Source of the DNA: Psychrobacter cibarius
Lineage (GTDB): Bacteria; Pseudomonadota; Gammaproteobacteria; Pseudomonadales; Moraxellaceae
Direction: 5' to 3'
NCBI RefSeq assembly: GCF_016107535.1
Contig: NZ_JABASQ010000005.1
Location: 1 to 64,000, forward strand
Length of the DNA: 64,000 nucleotides
Shown: positions 1-8,183 of the stretch, in pieces
Layout of the letters: every line of letters begins with the position of its first letter
Position numbering within the stretch: the first letter of the stretch is position 1
Made by a program: the position numbers and the translations under genes
The notes under the pieces: generated by a model
What the model was told of the DNA's origin: nothing
Seen by the model: only the letters and a program-made list of their open reading frames with translations
The model's database searches: none

Positions 1-329
1 TCAAGCTATCTAGCGAGCCGACTATCTTATCATAATGATTTGAATTGTCAAGCTTTTTTATGTTTTGTTTCTTCAAGTGAATTGGGTTATTTATATGTAA
101 TTGACATATAAACTTCCAGCTCGTCTTGATGAGGGCGTATTATAGAGGGTTTGAATCTTTAGTCAAGGGCTATTTTATCTTAATTTGAATAATCTTGGTG
201 ATTAGACTAAATTGGCAGAATGGCGACGCTACTTTTGCTTCAATCGGGTAGTAGTATATGGGGTTTTGAGCAAGGATAGCTTTTTCCCCTTAAAATTTCT
301 TACATCTTTCTATAAATGGCAACTTTACA
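1..329. other. AT-rich intergenic stretch at window edge
   Basis: No convincing open reading frame, tRNA or rRNA. The stretch lies downstream of the leftward glycosylase-family gene and continues into sequence outside the window. A TTGACA hexamer at 101-106 has no good -10 partner at 16-18 nt, so I do not call a promoter. Confidence 0.5.
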
Positions 330-1040
330 TTACAGCTTGCCTATCTTTTTGAAGAATTCTTTATAAGCAGCGACTTTTTTATCTAAGGCTAAAGGATAGG
401 CGCGTGACGTTGAAGGCAACCTATATAAGGTAAGATTATTTACATCCACTTTTCGATTGTGATCGTTTTGCCATTGGTAAGGATAATCCATACTTTGATT
501 GGTCTTAGGATACTTGGATTTAGCAGGTGGCTCGGCTAATAAACCAAGCAGCACTTCTGTTGCTTTACCGCCCGTGGTAAATAAGGTTTCAACCTTTGGC
601 ACTTGTGGCAATATACTATCTAGGTCAACGGGTGTGACGACGGTTAAGTTCTTATCTGAGGCATTGCCCGTTTCACGAATAGCCTGATGGACCGTTGGAC
701 AAGAAGCAATTCCGCGCTCAAACATAAAGGCGCGAATACGCTCAGGATCGAAGCGTTTTTCTTCGCCTACCCGAAAGTAATCCACATCGTCAAAAAATAC
801 ACTGCCATAAATACGCCACATGTCATTGTAAAAGTTTGGGTAGTGAAATGGCATTGCCCATTTATCAGCGGTCGGCGGAAAAGTGCCCATCATCATTACC
901 GTAGCATTAGGTGGTAAAACGGGAGCGAACGGATGCGTTTCTACCTCTGCTGCTTGGGCTTCAGATAATATCCAGCTGTTATCGGTTTGATGCGTATTAT
1001 TCTGGGTGTGATATGGTTGTGTAGTCATAAGATTCTTCAT
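330..1040 (-). CDS. Uracil-DNA glycosylase-family protein
   Basis: Probable DNA base-excision repair enzyme or related nucleotide-binding protein of the uracil-DNA glycosylase superfamily. The 236-residue product has a GTFPP motif at residues 52-56 (the water-activating loop position in this superfamily), a conserved YPNFYNDMWRI block at 67-77 and an LPSTS block at about 208-212 where the DNA-intercalating loop would lie. This pattern matches the branch often annotated as uracil-DNA glycosylase family protein, not classical Ung. The first 40 residues are polar and probably disordered. The start is uncertain: ATG at 1040 has no clear ribosome site, while ATG at 1028 (residue 5) follows a weak GAAGA. 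The gene is divergent from upp across a 259-base gap. The substrate is not known from sequence. Confidence 0.7.
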   Translation of the reverse strand: MKNLMTTQPYHTQNNTHQTDNSWILSEAQAAEVETHPFAPVLPPNATVMMMGTFPPTADKWAMPFHYPNFYNDMWRIYGSVFFDDVDYFRVGEEKRFDPERIRAFMFERGIASCPTVHQAIRETGNASDKNLTVVTPVDLDSILPQVPKVETLFTTGGKATEVLLGLLAEPPAKSKYPKTNQSMDYPYQWQNDHNRKVDVNNLTLYRLPSTSRAYPLALDKKVAAYKEFFKKIGKL

Positions 1041-1299
1041 CAGAAAAGCGGTTTTTTTGCTATCATAGCAAGCCTAAACACTGCTTCATTTATTAGGGTG
1101 CTATTATAGTCAAACATAGTCGGCTTAAATAAAACCAACCCTGCCATAAATATATTTAGCTTACTTTATTATCAAAGTAGCAAGCTTACTATTTGTGAGA
1201 CAGATATAAGGTTGAAGTGCAGTAAGTGTTTGTATCTTTTATACTAATGGCAACCGCAGTAATTGCGCACGCATCAGACCAAAAACCAAGAGAAACCTT

Positions 1300-1947
1300 A
1301 TGAGCGACTTAAAAATCACCGTCATCGATCACCCGTTAGTCCGTCATAAACTCAGCCTTATGCGCGAAAAAGACTGTAGCACTTATAAGTTTCGCACGTT
1401 GACCAAAGAGCTTGCACGCTTGATGGCATATGAAGCAAGCCGTGATTTTGAAATCGAAACCTTCCCAATGCAAGGCTGGTGTGGTGAAATCACTGGTGAG
1501 CAAATCATCGGTAAGACAGCAACGATTGTACCGATTTTACGTGCGGGTATTGGCATGCTTGATGGGGTGCTCGACTTGATCCCTACTGCTAAGATTTCTG
1601 TCGTCGGTTTGCAACGTGATGAAGAAACCTTACAACCTGTGCCGTTCTTTGAAAAATTTGTCAGCCATATGGACAAACGCCCAGCCCTTATCATTGACCC
1701 AATGTTAGCCACTGGCGGCTCAATGGTCGCGACCATCGAGATGTTAAAGAAAAATGGCTGTACTAATATTAAAGCATTGGTATTGGTTGCGGCACCTGAA
1801 GGCGTACGTGTGGTCAATGAAGCACATCCTGACGTGACCATTTATACCGCTGCACTAGACAGCCATTTAGATGAACATGGTTATATCATCCCAGGTTTGG
1901 GCGATGCTGGCGATAAAATCTTTGGTAAGCAGTTGTTTAACAAATAA
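1300..1947 (+). CDS. upp: Uracil phosphoribosyltransferase
   Basis: Converts uracil and PRPP to UMP in pyrimidine salvage (cytosol). The product is 215 residues, close to the usual 208. The PRPP-binding loop reads DPMLATGG at residues 133-140. The flexible-loop segment [10 protein letters not shown] lies at 77-86, and the uracil-binding C-terminal segment [12 protein letters not shown] is near 198-209. All the expected family landmarks are intact. No uracil permease gene is adjacent, unlike the upp-uraA pair of enterobacteria. The SDR gene follows 81 nt downstream on the same strand, so the two may be co-transcribed and end at the hairpin at 2826. Confidence 0.95.
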   Translation: MSDLKITVIDHPLVRHKLSLMREKDCSTYKFRTLTKELARLMAYEASRDFEIETFPMQGWCGEITGEQIIGKTATIVPILRAGIGMLDGVLDLIPTAKISVVGLQRDEETLQPVPFFEKFVSHMDKRPALIIDPMLATGGSMVATIEMLKKNGCTNIKALVLVAAPEGVRVVNEAHPDVTIYTAALDSHLDEHGYIIPGLGDAGDKIFGKQLFNK

Positions 1948-2028
1948 GACAACGCCCATAAACCGTGGCAAGCCGGCATTATAAAACCATTTGAAATGTG
2001 TACAGAACATCAATGATAAGGATATAAG

Positions 2029-2781
2029 ATGAACGTATTGATTACAGGCGCAAGCGCGGGTTTCGGTAAAGCGCTGGCTGAGCGTTTGGTGGCCAATGGT
2101 CATCGAGTGATTGGCTGTGCCAGACGCCTTGATAAGCTTAATGCGCTAGCAGAAACTTTGGGCGAGGCATTTTTACCTGTGGTCATGGATGTCAGTGACA
2201 CGGCGACTATCCCGCAAATCATTGCGGATTTGCCGGCTGATTTCAAGCAAATCGATGTCTTGGTGAATAACGCTGGGCTAGCACTTGGCACCGAGCCTGC
2301 GCACAAGGCCAGTCTTGATGATTGGATGCGTATGACCGATACCAATATTAAAGGTTTAATGGCGCTGACCCATGCAGTGTTGCCAGCGATGGTCGCACGC
2401 GATAGTGGTTATATCATTAATGTGGGCTCAATCGCAGGTAGCTGGCCTTACTTTGGCGGTAACGTTTATGGCGCGACCAAAGCCTTTGTCAAACAGTTTA
2501 GCTTAAACCTGCGTGCGGATCTCATCGGTACGCAAGTGCGCGTGACCAACCTTGAACCGGGTAATGTGGCGGGCACTGAGTTTTCAAACGTGCGCTATCA
2601 TGGTGATGACGATAAAGCTGCTCAAGTTTACGATGGCTTTAAAACCATGACCGGCGATGATATTGGCGATATTTTATTATGGCTGATTGAATCGCCTGCC
2701 CATATTAACGTTAATCGTTTAGAAGTCATGCCGGTTGCGCAAACCTATAATGGTCTAACGATTGCTAAGCAAGATTCTTAA
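2029..2781 (+). CDS. SDR oxidoreductase, YdfG-like
   Basis: Classical short-chain dehydrogenase of 250 residues, most like the YdfG group of NADP-dependent 3-hydroxy acid or L-allo-threonine dehydrogenases. The Rossmann glycine motif TGASAGFG is at 6-13, NNAG at 80-83, the catalytic serine at about 134 and the YxxxK pair at Tyr147 and Lys151. Arg32 and Arg33 after the second strand favour NADP over NAD. The start is supported by AAGGAT 7 nt upstream. The C-terminus keeps the NRLEVMPVAQT segment typical of YdfG. The exact substrate cannot be read from sequence. Confidence 0.85.
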   Translation: MNVLITGASAGFGKALAERLVANGHRVIGCARRLDKLNALAETLGEAFLPVVMDVSDTATIPQIIADLPADFKQIDVLVNNAGLALGTEPAHKASLDDWMRMTDTNIKGLMALTHAVLPAMVARDSGYIINVGSIAGSWPYFGGNVYGATKAFVKQFSLNLRADLIGTQVRVTNLEPGNVAGTEFSNVRYHGDDDKAAQVYDGFKTMTGDDIGDILLWLIESPAHINVNRLEVMPVAQTYNGLTIAKQDS

Positions 2782-2805
2782 ACGCTTAACCGACCGTTTG
2801 GCTCA

Positions 2806-3462
2806 TTAACGTAATTCATAAGACCGAAGCAATATAGATTCCTCTATATTGCTTCTTTTTTTGGTATTGATACTCTCTTCATTGACCAAGCGCAAATCCT
2901 GAAAATCTAAAATCAATACCTCATTACGCAAGCGCTCACTAGTTCGTTTATTGTGGCGTATCGGAAATCCTAAAACTTGCTTACCAGTAATCACTATCTG
3001 ATTGATAATCATGGTCGGATTATTGATGGTAGCTTTTGCACTTAGCTTCTGAGCATTGATGATGGCGGTGGCAGGATTAACCGTTGTGCTTAAAACCTTT
3101 ATCTGGCGCACGCCTTTTGGCATATCACCTGCAAAAAACAATACCTGCTCTAATGGCAAATACTGCGCGTGCCGCATTAATTCCTGACGAAATAGCAAAG
3201 GCATATCTGCATTAAAGCTGTCTTCTGCTTGCTGAGAGAACGCCGTAAAATTACGGTGCAGATAGCGGCCAAACACGCTGCTATTAATCCAGTCTTGATA
3301 AGTATCATTTTTTAACAGCTGCTTTGTGAAAGCGTCGGCATCTGCCGTGATATCTGCCGTAAGCATTGCTAACAGTAACGCCTGCGGATTGGTAAATTTT
3401 TTCTGCTGCCAGATTTGTGGATATAGGCTGCTATCGAGCAATGGTAACATCGACTTGTTCAT
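2806..3462 (-). CDS. Unrecognised protein, faint ART-like C-terminus
   Basis: 218 residues, no signal peptide and no membrane segment. I do not recognise the family with confidence. The second half has features reminiscent of the ADP-ribosyltransferase fold: a hydrophobic strand ending FFAGD at 109-113, an STT triplet at 125-127 and an NEVLIL strand with Glu181, in the order of the R/H-STS-E motifs. The first-motif Arg or His is absent (Ala111 is at that position), so activity is doubtful. AAGGAT lies about 9 nt before ATG 3462. The last ~15 codons overlap a strong terminator that serves the convergent SDR gene. The gene is 25 nt from that gene's stop. Confidence 0.6.
   Translation of the reverse strand: MNKSMLPLLDSSLYPQIWQQKKFTNPQALLLAMLTADITADADAFTKQLLKNDTYQDWINSSVFGRYLHRNFTAFSQQAEDSFNADMPLLFRQELMRHAQYLPLEQVLFFAGDMPKGVRQIKVLSTTVNPATAIINAQKLSAKATINNPTMIINQIVITGKQVLGFPIRHNKRTSERLRNEVLILDFQDLRLVNEESINTKKRSNIEESILLRSYELR
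2826..2862 (+). terminator. Intrinsic terminator of the SDR gene
   Basis: A perfect 12-bp stem (2826-2837 with 2844-2855) with a 6-nt loop is followed by seven T on the + strand. It lies 45 nt past the SDR stop codon and wholly inside the 3' coding end of the convergent gene at 2806-3462. Confidence 0.85.
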
Positions 3463-3697
3463 ACCTTAATATCCTTATATTTTACTTGCTGACGTTTGAT
3501 TCGATTGGTCAAAGTCTATAACAAGTCGCTACTTTTACCGCTCAACTGCTTTCAACACTTAACAAATTTTATGCTATGGTCAGTTACCTATTTTAATATA
3601 GTAGTCCTTCATTAGTGGCATAAATAATTCCACAATAAAGCATTTCGGCTAAATCGGCTTTATAAAATTGCTTAGTGAAAACAAGGTATACTGCCTT

Positions 3698-4654
3698 ATG
3701 AAGAAAAATTTAATTAACTTGCCTGCTAACTACCAGTTAAAAACGATTAATATCGCTTTGACTGACGGTACATTACTACCCGTATCTGTCATAGGCAATG
3801 GCAAACCCGTACTGCTGCTACACGCTTATGGCATGGATGCACGTGAATTTTTGCCATTTATTTTTCCTTTGGTTGGCAAATATGCATTTTATCTGCCGCA
3901 CCTGCGAGGATTTGGCGCGGCAAAAGACATCAAGCTGACCCAGTTTGATTTTGTGCGCCAGTATGCCGATGATATCAGTGTCGTCATTGAGCAAATTTGC
4001 TTAGCGCGCAATATAGAGTCCTTGCCTGTTGCCGCTATTTCGATGGGTGCGCAAGTAATATGGGCGTATTTTGAGCGTTATGGCAGCGCGAAAGTCAGCC
4101 GTTATTTGAATATTGACCAAAGTCCTGCTATCCATAATCAGCCTGATTGGCAAGGTGGCTTGTTTGGCACGCGCCAGCAAGAAGTATTCGATATCTTTCA
4201 TGAGGTAATTGATAAGACTTTGCCTTATGCTGACATCGAAAGCTTTACCCATCTGCCTTTTGCCCTGAAACGCCGTGCAACGGATGTCGAACGGCTGTTT
4301 TCTCTATTATCCGTCAATCGCACACGCTCAAAAGCCTTTATACAAGTGATGACCTATAAAAACGACCCCAAACTTGCGCTTTATGATCATAGTATTTGGC
4401 ATCATAAGATGCGCTGCTTACAAGCTTATTTAACATTACCCTATGACTTTCGCGGCGCTTTAGAGCGGGTCACCATTCCAGTGGTCAATCTGATTGGCGG
4501 GCGCTCAAAGCTATATGATGCTAAATGGCAGCAAAAAATCACCCAAATGCTACCTAATGCCACTGAGGTCGTGTTGCCGCGCTCAGGTCATGCGGTACCA
4601 ATGGATGAGCCTGTTGGATTTTATAAAGTATTAAAAGGGTTTTTACAGGATTAG
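3698..4654 (+). CDS. Alpha/beta hydrolase
   Basis: Serine hydrolase of the alpha/beta fold, 318 residues from the preferred ATG. The oxyanion region reads HAYGMDAREF near 42-51. The nucleophile elbow is ISMGAQ with Ser115, and the catalytic histidine lies in SGHAVPMDEP near residue 298. There is no signal peptide, so it is probably cytosolic. A TTG codon at 3668 would add ten residues, but the ATG at 3698 has AAGG about 11 nt upstream and gives a normal N-terminus. The sequence does not reveal the substrate; esterase, lactonase or dehalogenase-like roles are all possible. The gene ends at a strong bidirectional terminator. Confidence 0.8.
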   Translation: MKKNLINLPANYQLKTINIALTDGTLLPVSVIGNGKPVLLLHAYGMDAREFLPFIFPLVGKYAFYLPHLRGFGAAKDIKLTQFDFVRQYADDISVVIEQICLARNIESLPVAAISMGAQVIWAYFERYGSAKVSRYLNIDQSPAIHNQPDWQGGLFGTRQQEVFDIFHEVIDKTLPYADIESFTHLPFALKRRATDVERLFSLLSVNRTRSKAFIQVMTYKNDPKLALYDHSIWHHKMRCLQAYLTLPYDFRGALERVTIPVVNLIGGRSKLYDAKWQQKITQMLPNATEVVLPRSGHAVPMDEPVGFYKVLKGFLQD

Positions 4655-4662
4655 TTGTTCAT

Positions 4663-4704
4663 CCATATAAAAAAGCGACCTTAACGGGTCGCTTTTTTAT
4701 ATGG
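4663..4704. terminator. Bidirectional intrinsic terminator
   Basis: An 18-bp perfect stem (4663-4680 with 4687-4704) with a 6-nt loop has GCGACC/GGTCGC at the top and A and T runs on both sides. It serves the hydrolase on the + strand and the DUF1653 gene on the - strand. Confidence 0.92.
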
Positions 4705-4731
4705 GCAATAAATTTTAAACATTTTGAGATA

Positions 4732-4959
4732 TCAATCAGCTAATACTTTAACTAACTCAAATCTAGCTACTTCCTTACCATCAACTTCAACAGTTTCAGT
4801 AAACATCGCTAATGGTCGTACCCACACGCCATACTCACCGTATAGGCAGCGGTAAACAACTAGTGATTCTTCCGTTTCTGAATGCTGAGCGGTATGCAAT
4901 ACTTGGTAAAGGCTGCCTTTATAATGGCGGTAAATACCTTGGGGGATGGTTTGGGTCAT
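4732..4959 (-). CDS. DUF1653 domain protein
   Basis: A 75-residue protein that is almost wholly one DUF1653 domain: GIYRHYKGSLYQVL near the start, a VVYRCLYGEYGVWVRPLAMF core, and an acidic FTETVEVDGKEVARF end. The family is widespread and small, and its biochemical role is not established. The start codon lies only 15 nt after the stop of the PIN-domain gene upstream, so read-through from the HTH/ImmA-PIN cassette is likely even if this gene is the older resident. Confidence 0.85.
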   Translation of the reverse strand: MTQTIPQGIYRHYKGSLYQVLHTAQHSETEESLVVYRCLYGEYGVWVRPLAMFTETVEVDGKEVARFELVKVLAD

Positions 4960-4974
4960 AAAATCATTTTCTTA

Positions 4975-5520
4975 TTAAATTTTATCGATTCCGAGGTAAT
5001 TAAATAAATCTAACCATGTATAACATATTATGCTTTTATATTTACATGTATCAGGTATCTTTATGTCACCTACTAATTCTTTAGATATATCTTTGTTAAA
5101 CCCTTGCTCACTTGTCAAAACACAAGCATTTTTGCTTATAGCAACAGCTATATTAGATAGATCATTACTAATCCCATTAACCTTCTTTAAACGCCTCTCT
5201 ACCTTCATGTTCTGAAAGAATGGTAATTCTTCAATCATTTGATTTTGTAGAGATAAAAGTTGAGTTTGATATGTCGTCTTTCTTATTACTTCAATGTTGA
5301 ATGATTTGAAAAAATCATCCAAAACTATAGGTGAATACCCATCGAAAAGCCCTACTCGACCGTAAATTTCCTGTCTAATATCTTCAGAAACGACAAATTT
5401 AATAAGTCCAGCAGATATCGAGTTTAAAAGCGAATCCCAAATTGTTTTAAATATTTCAATAGGATAATATCGATAGCAAATATCAATAATAGCATTAGTA
5501 TCTAAACAGACTCTTATCAT
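4975..5520 (-). CDS. PIN-domain protein, DUF4411-like
   Basis: Probable PIN-fold ribonuclease and candidate toxin of a two-gene cassette. The 181-residue product begins with CLDTNAIID, carrying the first metal-binding Asp. It has an acidic VSEDIRQEI segment in the position of the second acidic residue, then NDLSNIAVAISKNACVLTSE, where Asp and the final Glu fill the remaining PIN positions (the last is usually Asp). The YYPIEIFKTIWDSL block and the KIPDTC...LDLFNYLGI ending resemble DUF4411. ATG at 5520 overlaps the upstream stop codon as TGATG, which implies translational coupling. The gene is strikingly AT-rich compared with its surroundings, consistent with horizontal acquisition. Confidence 0.75.
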   Translation of the reverse strand: MIRVCLDTNAIIDICYRYYPIEIFKTIWDSLLNSISAGLIKFVVSEDIRQEIYGRVGLFDGYSPIVLDDFFKSFNIEVIRKTTYQTQLLSLQNQMIEELPFFQNMKVERRLKKVNGISNDLSNIAVAISKNACVLTSEQGFNKDISKELVGDIKIPDTCKYKSIICYTWLDLFNYLGIDKI

Positions 5521-6647
5521 CAAGAAAACGCCTTATCTTCTAAGTACTTCAAATCCTCAATACGATTAGGAATTCTCAGCAAGTCCATTGCAGAATTAAT
5601 AGTTAGCTCTTCTTTCCAAATAGCTGAAAATACTTGCTGTAAATAGACTTTACCAAAATGATTATATGTGGTGTGTCTCTTCTTAACCCCAAAACCTCCA
5701 GAGTTTTCAACTTGAAGGCTTTTTAGGTAGTCTTCAAGCTCTATTTGTTTTACTAAACCTAATTGTTTAAGCTGAATAGCAACAGCTGGTCGACTAGCCT
5801 TAGTAACTTTTCGAATTGCTAGTATGTTCTCACTTAGAGATAAGTTCGAAGAGTAATATTTATAGACAATTGAACTAGGGACTAAAACATATCCTGCAAC
5901 CTCATTACAATAAACCTCTTCAGTATAGTTAGAATATATCAAGTTGCCGTCCAAAGCACTTTGCTTCAAACCTAAATGTACCAGTTCGTGTATTAGAGTA
6001 AAAAGTCGACGTGCGGGTGACTGTCCCGTAGTTAAAATCACTATGATAGGTAATTTATCATAGTACAAAGACATACCTTCTGAGCTTAAAGAAGGATTTG
6101 ATTTCTCTAAAACAATTACATCATTTTTTTCCACTATAGTACGCCAAGACTTATAATAATCAGAGCCTGACTCTAAAAGATTTTCTTCCTCTAAATTTAA
6201 GAAATCTATGATTAATTGTGCATCGTGCTGTGCATTACTTCCTAAGAGATTTAAACCAAAAGTACTTATATTTTCATCTAAAGACTCATAAATACTTAAT
6301 AGATTGTCTCTGTCGATATATGCTTCCTGAGCTACTTTTTGGAATTGATAACTTTGCTCTTCATCTTCTCCTGATATATCTTCATACTTATTTCTAAAAT
6401 CAATGACTTTAGGTAATTCACGACTAATGACTGAATCAAAAGTTAAATAAGAAACTGGTACTAGAAGTATGTCAGCTAATTTATTGAGCTGTTTAATTGT
6501 GAAAACATTATTTTCGACCTCAGCACTTTCAATTTTTTTAGAAGGAATGGAGGTTTTTTTGGCAAGCAAATCTACAGATAGCGACATCTGTTGTCGGTAA
6601 TGACTCAATGCTATTGGAGAATGTCTCACTAATTGACGATTTGTCAT
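5520..6647 (-). CDS. HTH-XRE and ImmA/IrrE metallopeptidase protein
   Basis: 375 residues in two parts. An XRE-type helix-turn-helix (about 10-66) binds DNA. A C-terminal ImmA/IrrE (DUF955) zinc peptidase domain has HELVH at 220-224 and a third ligand probably Glu249 in YCNEVAGYVLVP. Related proteins act as regulators or antitoxins that cleave or are controlled by a repressor; here both functions sit in one chain. The gene is followed directly by the PIN gene (TGATG). AGGAAG precedes ATG 6647 at 5-6 nt. A palindrome at 6681-6702 in the promoter region is a candidate autoregulatory operator. Composition is AT-rich, as in the PIN gene. Antitoxin function is inferred from the pairing, not seen. 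Confidence 0.85.
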   Translation of the reverse strand: MTNRQLVRHSPIALSHYRQQMSLSVDLLAKKTSIPSKKIESAEVENNVFTIKQLNKLADILLVPVSYLTFDSVISRELPKVIDFRNKYEDISGEDEEQSYQFQKVAQEAYIDRDNLLSIYESLDENISTFGLNLLGSNAQHDAQLIIDFLNLEEENLLESGSDYYKSWRTIVEKNDVIVLEKSNPSLSSEGMSLYYDKLPIIVILTTGQSPARRLFTLIHELVHLGLKQSALDGNLIYSNYTEEVYCNEVAGYVLVPSSIVYKYYSSNLSLSENILAIRKVTKASRPAVAIQLKQLGLVKQIELEDYLKSLQVENSGGFGVKKRHTTYNHFGKVYLQQVFSAIWKEELTINSAMDLLRIPNRIEDLKYLEDKAFS

Positions 6648-6680
6648 AACTTCCTAGAATATCCTTTTAGAGTTAAACAA

Positions 6681-6702
6681 GGCTATAATTAATATTATAG
6701 CC
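6681..6702. promoter_or_regulatory. Palindrome upstream of the HTH/ImmA gene
   Basis: A 9-bp perfect inverted repeat GGCTATAAT / ATTATAGCC with a 4-nt spacer lies 34 nt before the start of the HTH gene. On the - strand it contains TATAAT, a possible -10 element, so a bound HTH protein could block its own promoter. It also lies 40 nt past the tyrS stop, so a weak tyrS terminator is an alternative. There is no T run of more than two after the stem. Confidence 0.5.
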
Positions 6703-6741
6703 CTATTTTAAATTAAACTTTATAAAAGAATTGTCTTTAAC

Positions 6742-7953
6742 CTATCCCACTGTCACTTTCGCATAAGCCTTTTTGCCTGCTTGGATAACGACTGTCTGAC
6801 CAGAAGTTAAGCTAAAGCCCGCATCAACCACTTCGCCATCTACTTTTACCGCGCCGCGTTTAATCATATCTTTAGCAGATGAGCTGTTTTTGGCAAGCTC
6901 TGCTTGATTTAATATCTGCGTGATAAATAATGCGTCCTGCCCTTCTAACTCTAACGTCACTTCTGGTAAATCGACTGGCAATTCACCATCAGCAAGTACG
7001 TTACCCGCTGATTTGTGCGCATTAGCAGCCGCATCGGCATCATGGAAACGCTCAATTAATTCTTCAGCAAGAATACGTTTGATTTCTTGTGGGTTGCGAC
7101 CGTTTTCCATCTCAGCCATTAACGCCTCAACTTCTTCCATCGGCTTAAAGCTTAAAAATTCAAAGTAACGACGGATTAAAGTATCTGGCATCGACAGCAG
7201 TTTTTGGTACATGGTGCCCGGCGCATCGTAAATGCCGACATAGTTGCCAAGTGACTTAGACATTTTATTAACACCGTCTAGTCCTTCTAAGATTGGCACC
7301 GTGATACAAACTTGCGGCTCTTGACCGTAACGACCTTGCAGGGTGCGTCCCATCAGGATGTTAAAAGTTTGATCGGTACCGCCAAGCTCGACGTCGGCTT
7401 TTAGTGCGATAGAGTCATAACCTTGCACCAACGGGTATAAAAACTCATGGATGGCAATTGGCGTTTGCGCCGCGTAGCGTTTAGAGAAATCATCGCGCTC
7501 AAGCATGCGTGAGACGGTCAACTGGCTAGAAAGCTGAATCATATCGCCCGCTGACATATCCTTGAACCATTCAGAGTTAAAGACAATCTTGGTTTTTTCT
7601 TTATCCAAAATCTTAAAGACTTGTTCCGCATAAGTCTGCGCGTTGACTTTGATTTGCTCATCGGTCAATGGCGGACGCGTGCTGTTTTTGCCAGAAGGAT
7701 CACCAATCTTGGCGGTATAGTCACCGATTAGAAAATAAATCTCATGACCCAAATCTTGAAAATGCTTCAGCTTATTAATCAACACGGTATGACCCAAATG
7801 TAGGTCAGGCGCGGTGGGATCAAAGCCTGCTTTGATACGTAGCGGACGATTCAGTTTTAACTTCTTAACCAAATCCTCTTCAGATAGGATTTCTTGCGTA
7901 CCGCGTTGGATTAAGGCAAGTTGTTCTTCTAGGGTATAAGTTTGAGTGGTCAT
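6742..7953 (-). CDS. tyrS: Tyrosyl-tRNA synthetase
   Basis: Class I aminoacyl-tRNA synthetase that charges tRNA-Tyr. The product is 403 residues. The HIGH motif is HLGH at 52-55 after the typical [11 protein letters not shown], and the KMSKS motif is exact at 230-234. A C-terminal S4 RNA-binding domain (about 345-403) includes [16 protein letters not shown]. The KMSKS form and the length place it in the TyrRZ-type branch found in many Gammaproteobacteria. ATG 7953 has GAGAG upstream. The HTH/ImmA-PIN cassette follows downstream on the same strand. Confidence 0.96.
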   Translation of the reverse strand: MTTQTYTLEEQLALIQRGTQEILSEEDLVKKLKLNRPLRIKAGFDPTAPDLHLGHTVLINKLKHFQDLGHEIYFLIGDYTAKIGDPSGKNSTRPPLTDEQIKVNAQTYAEQVFKILDKEKTKIVFNSEWFKDMSAGDMIQLSSQLTVSRMLERDDFSKRYAAQTPIAIHEFLYPLVQGYDSIALKADVELGGTDQTFNILMGRTLQGRYGQEPQVCITVPILEGLDGVNKMSKSLGNYVGIYDAPGTMYQKLLSMPDTLIRRYFEFLSFKPMEEVEALMAEMENGRNPQEIKRILAEELIERFHDADAAANAHKSAGNVLADGELPVDLPEVTLELEGQDALFITQILNQAELAKNSSSAKDMIKRGAVKVDGEVVDAGFSLTSGQTVVIQAGKKAYAKVTVG

Positions 7954-8183
7954 GATGCTCTCTTTATTGTCTTTATTTAAAGGGTAAAGCGTTTGGGCTA
8001 TTTATACCAAGCCAAAAAAATACGATTAGCAGCGTCAAACTCGTTTAGTCTACTATCTATTAAATGTAGTACTTGAACTCATTTATCACTACTCTGGTTT
8101 TTGGGAATGGGATTAAAGTTTCGTAGCCGGTAAAAGATGTTAGAATTTGACAGATATACTAGCGTTTTTTAAGGTAAATTGCC

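Noticed and set aside
101-106. TTGACA near the window start as a promoter
   Set aside because: No acceptable -10 element at 16-18 nt on the + strand, and no gene begins downstream on that strand.
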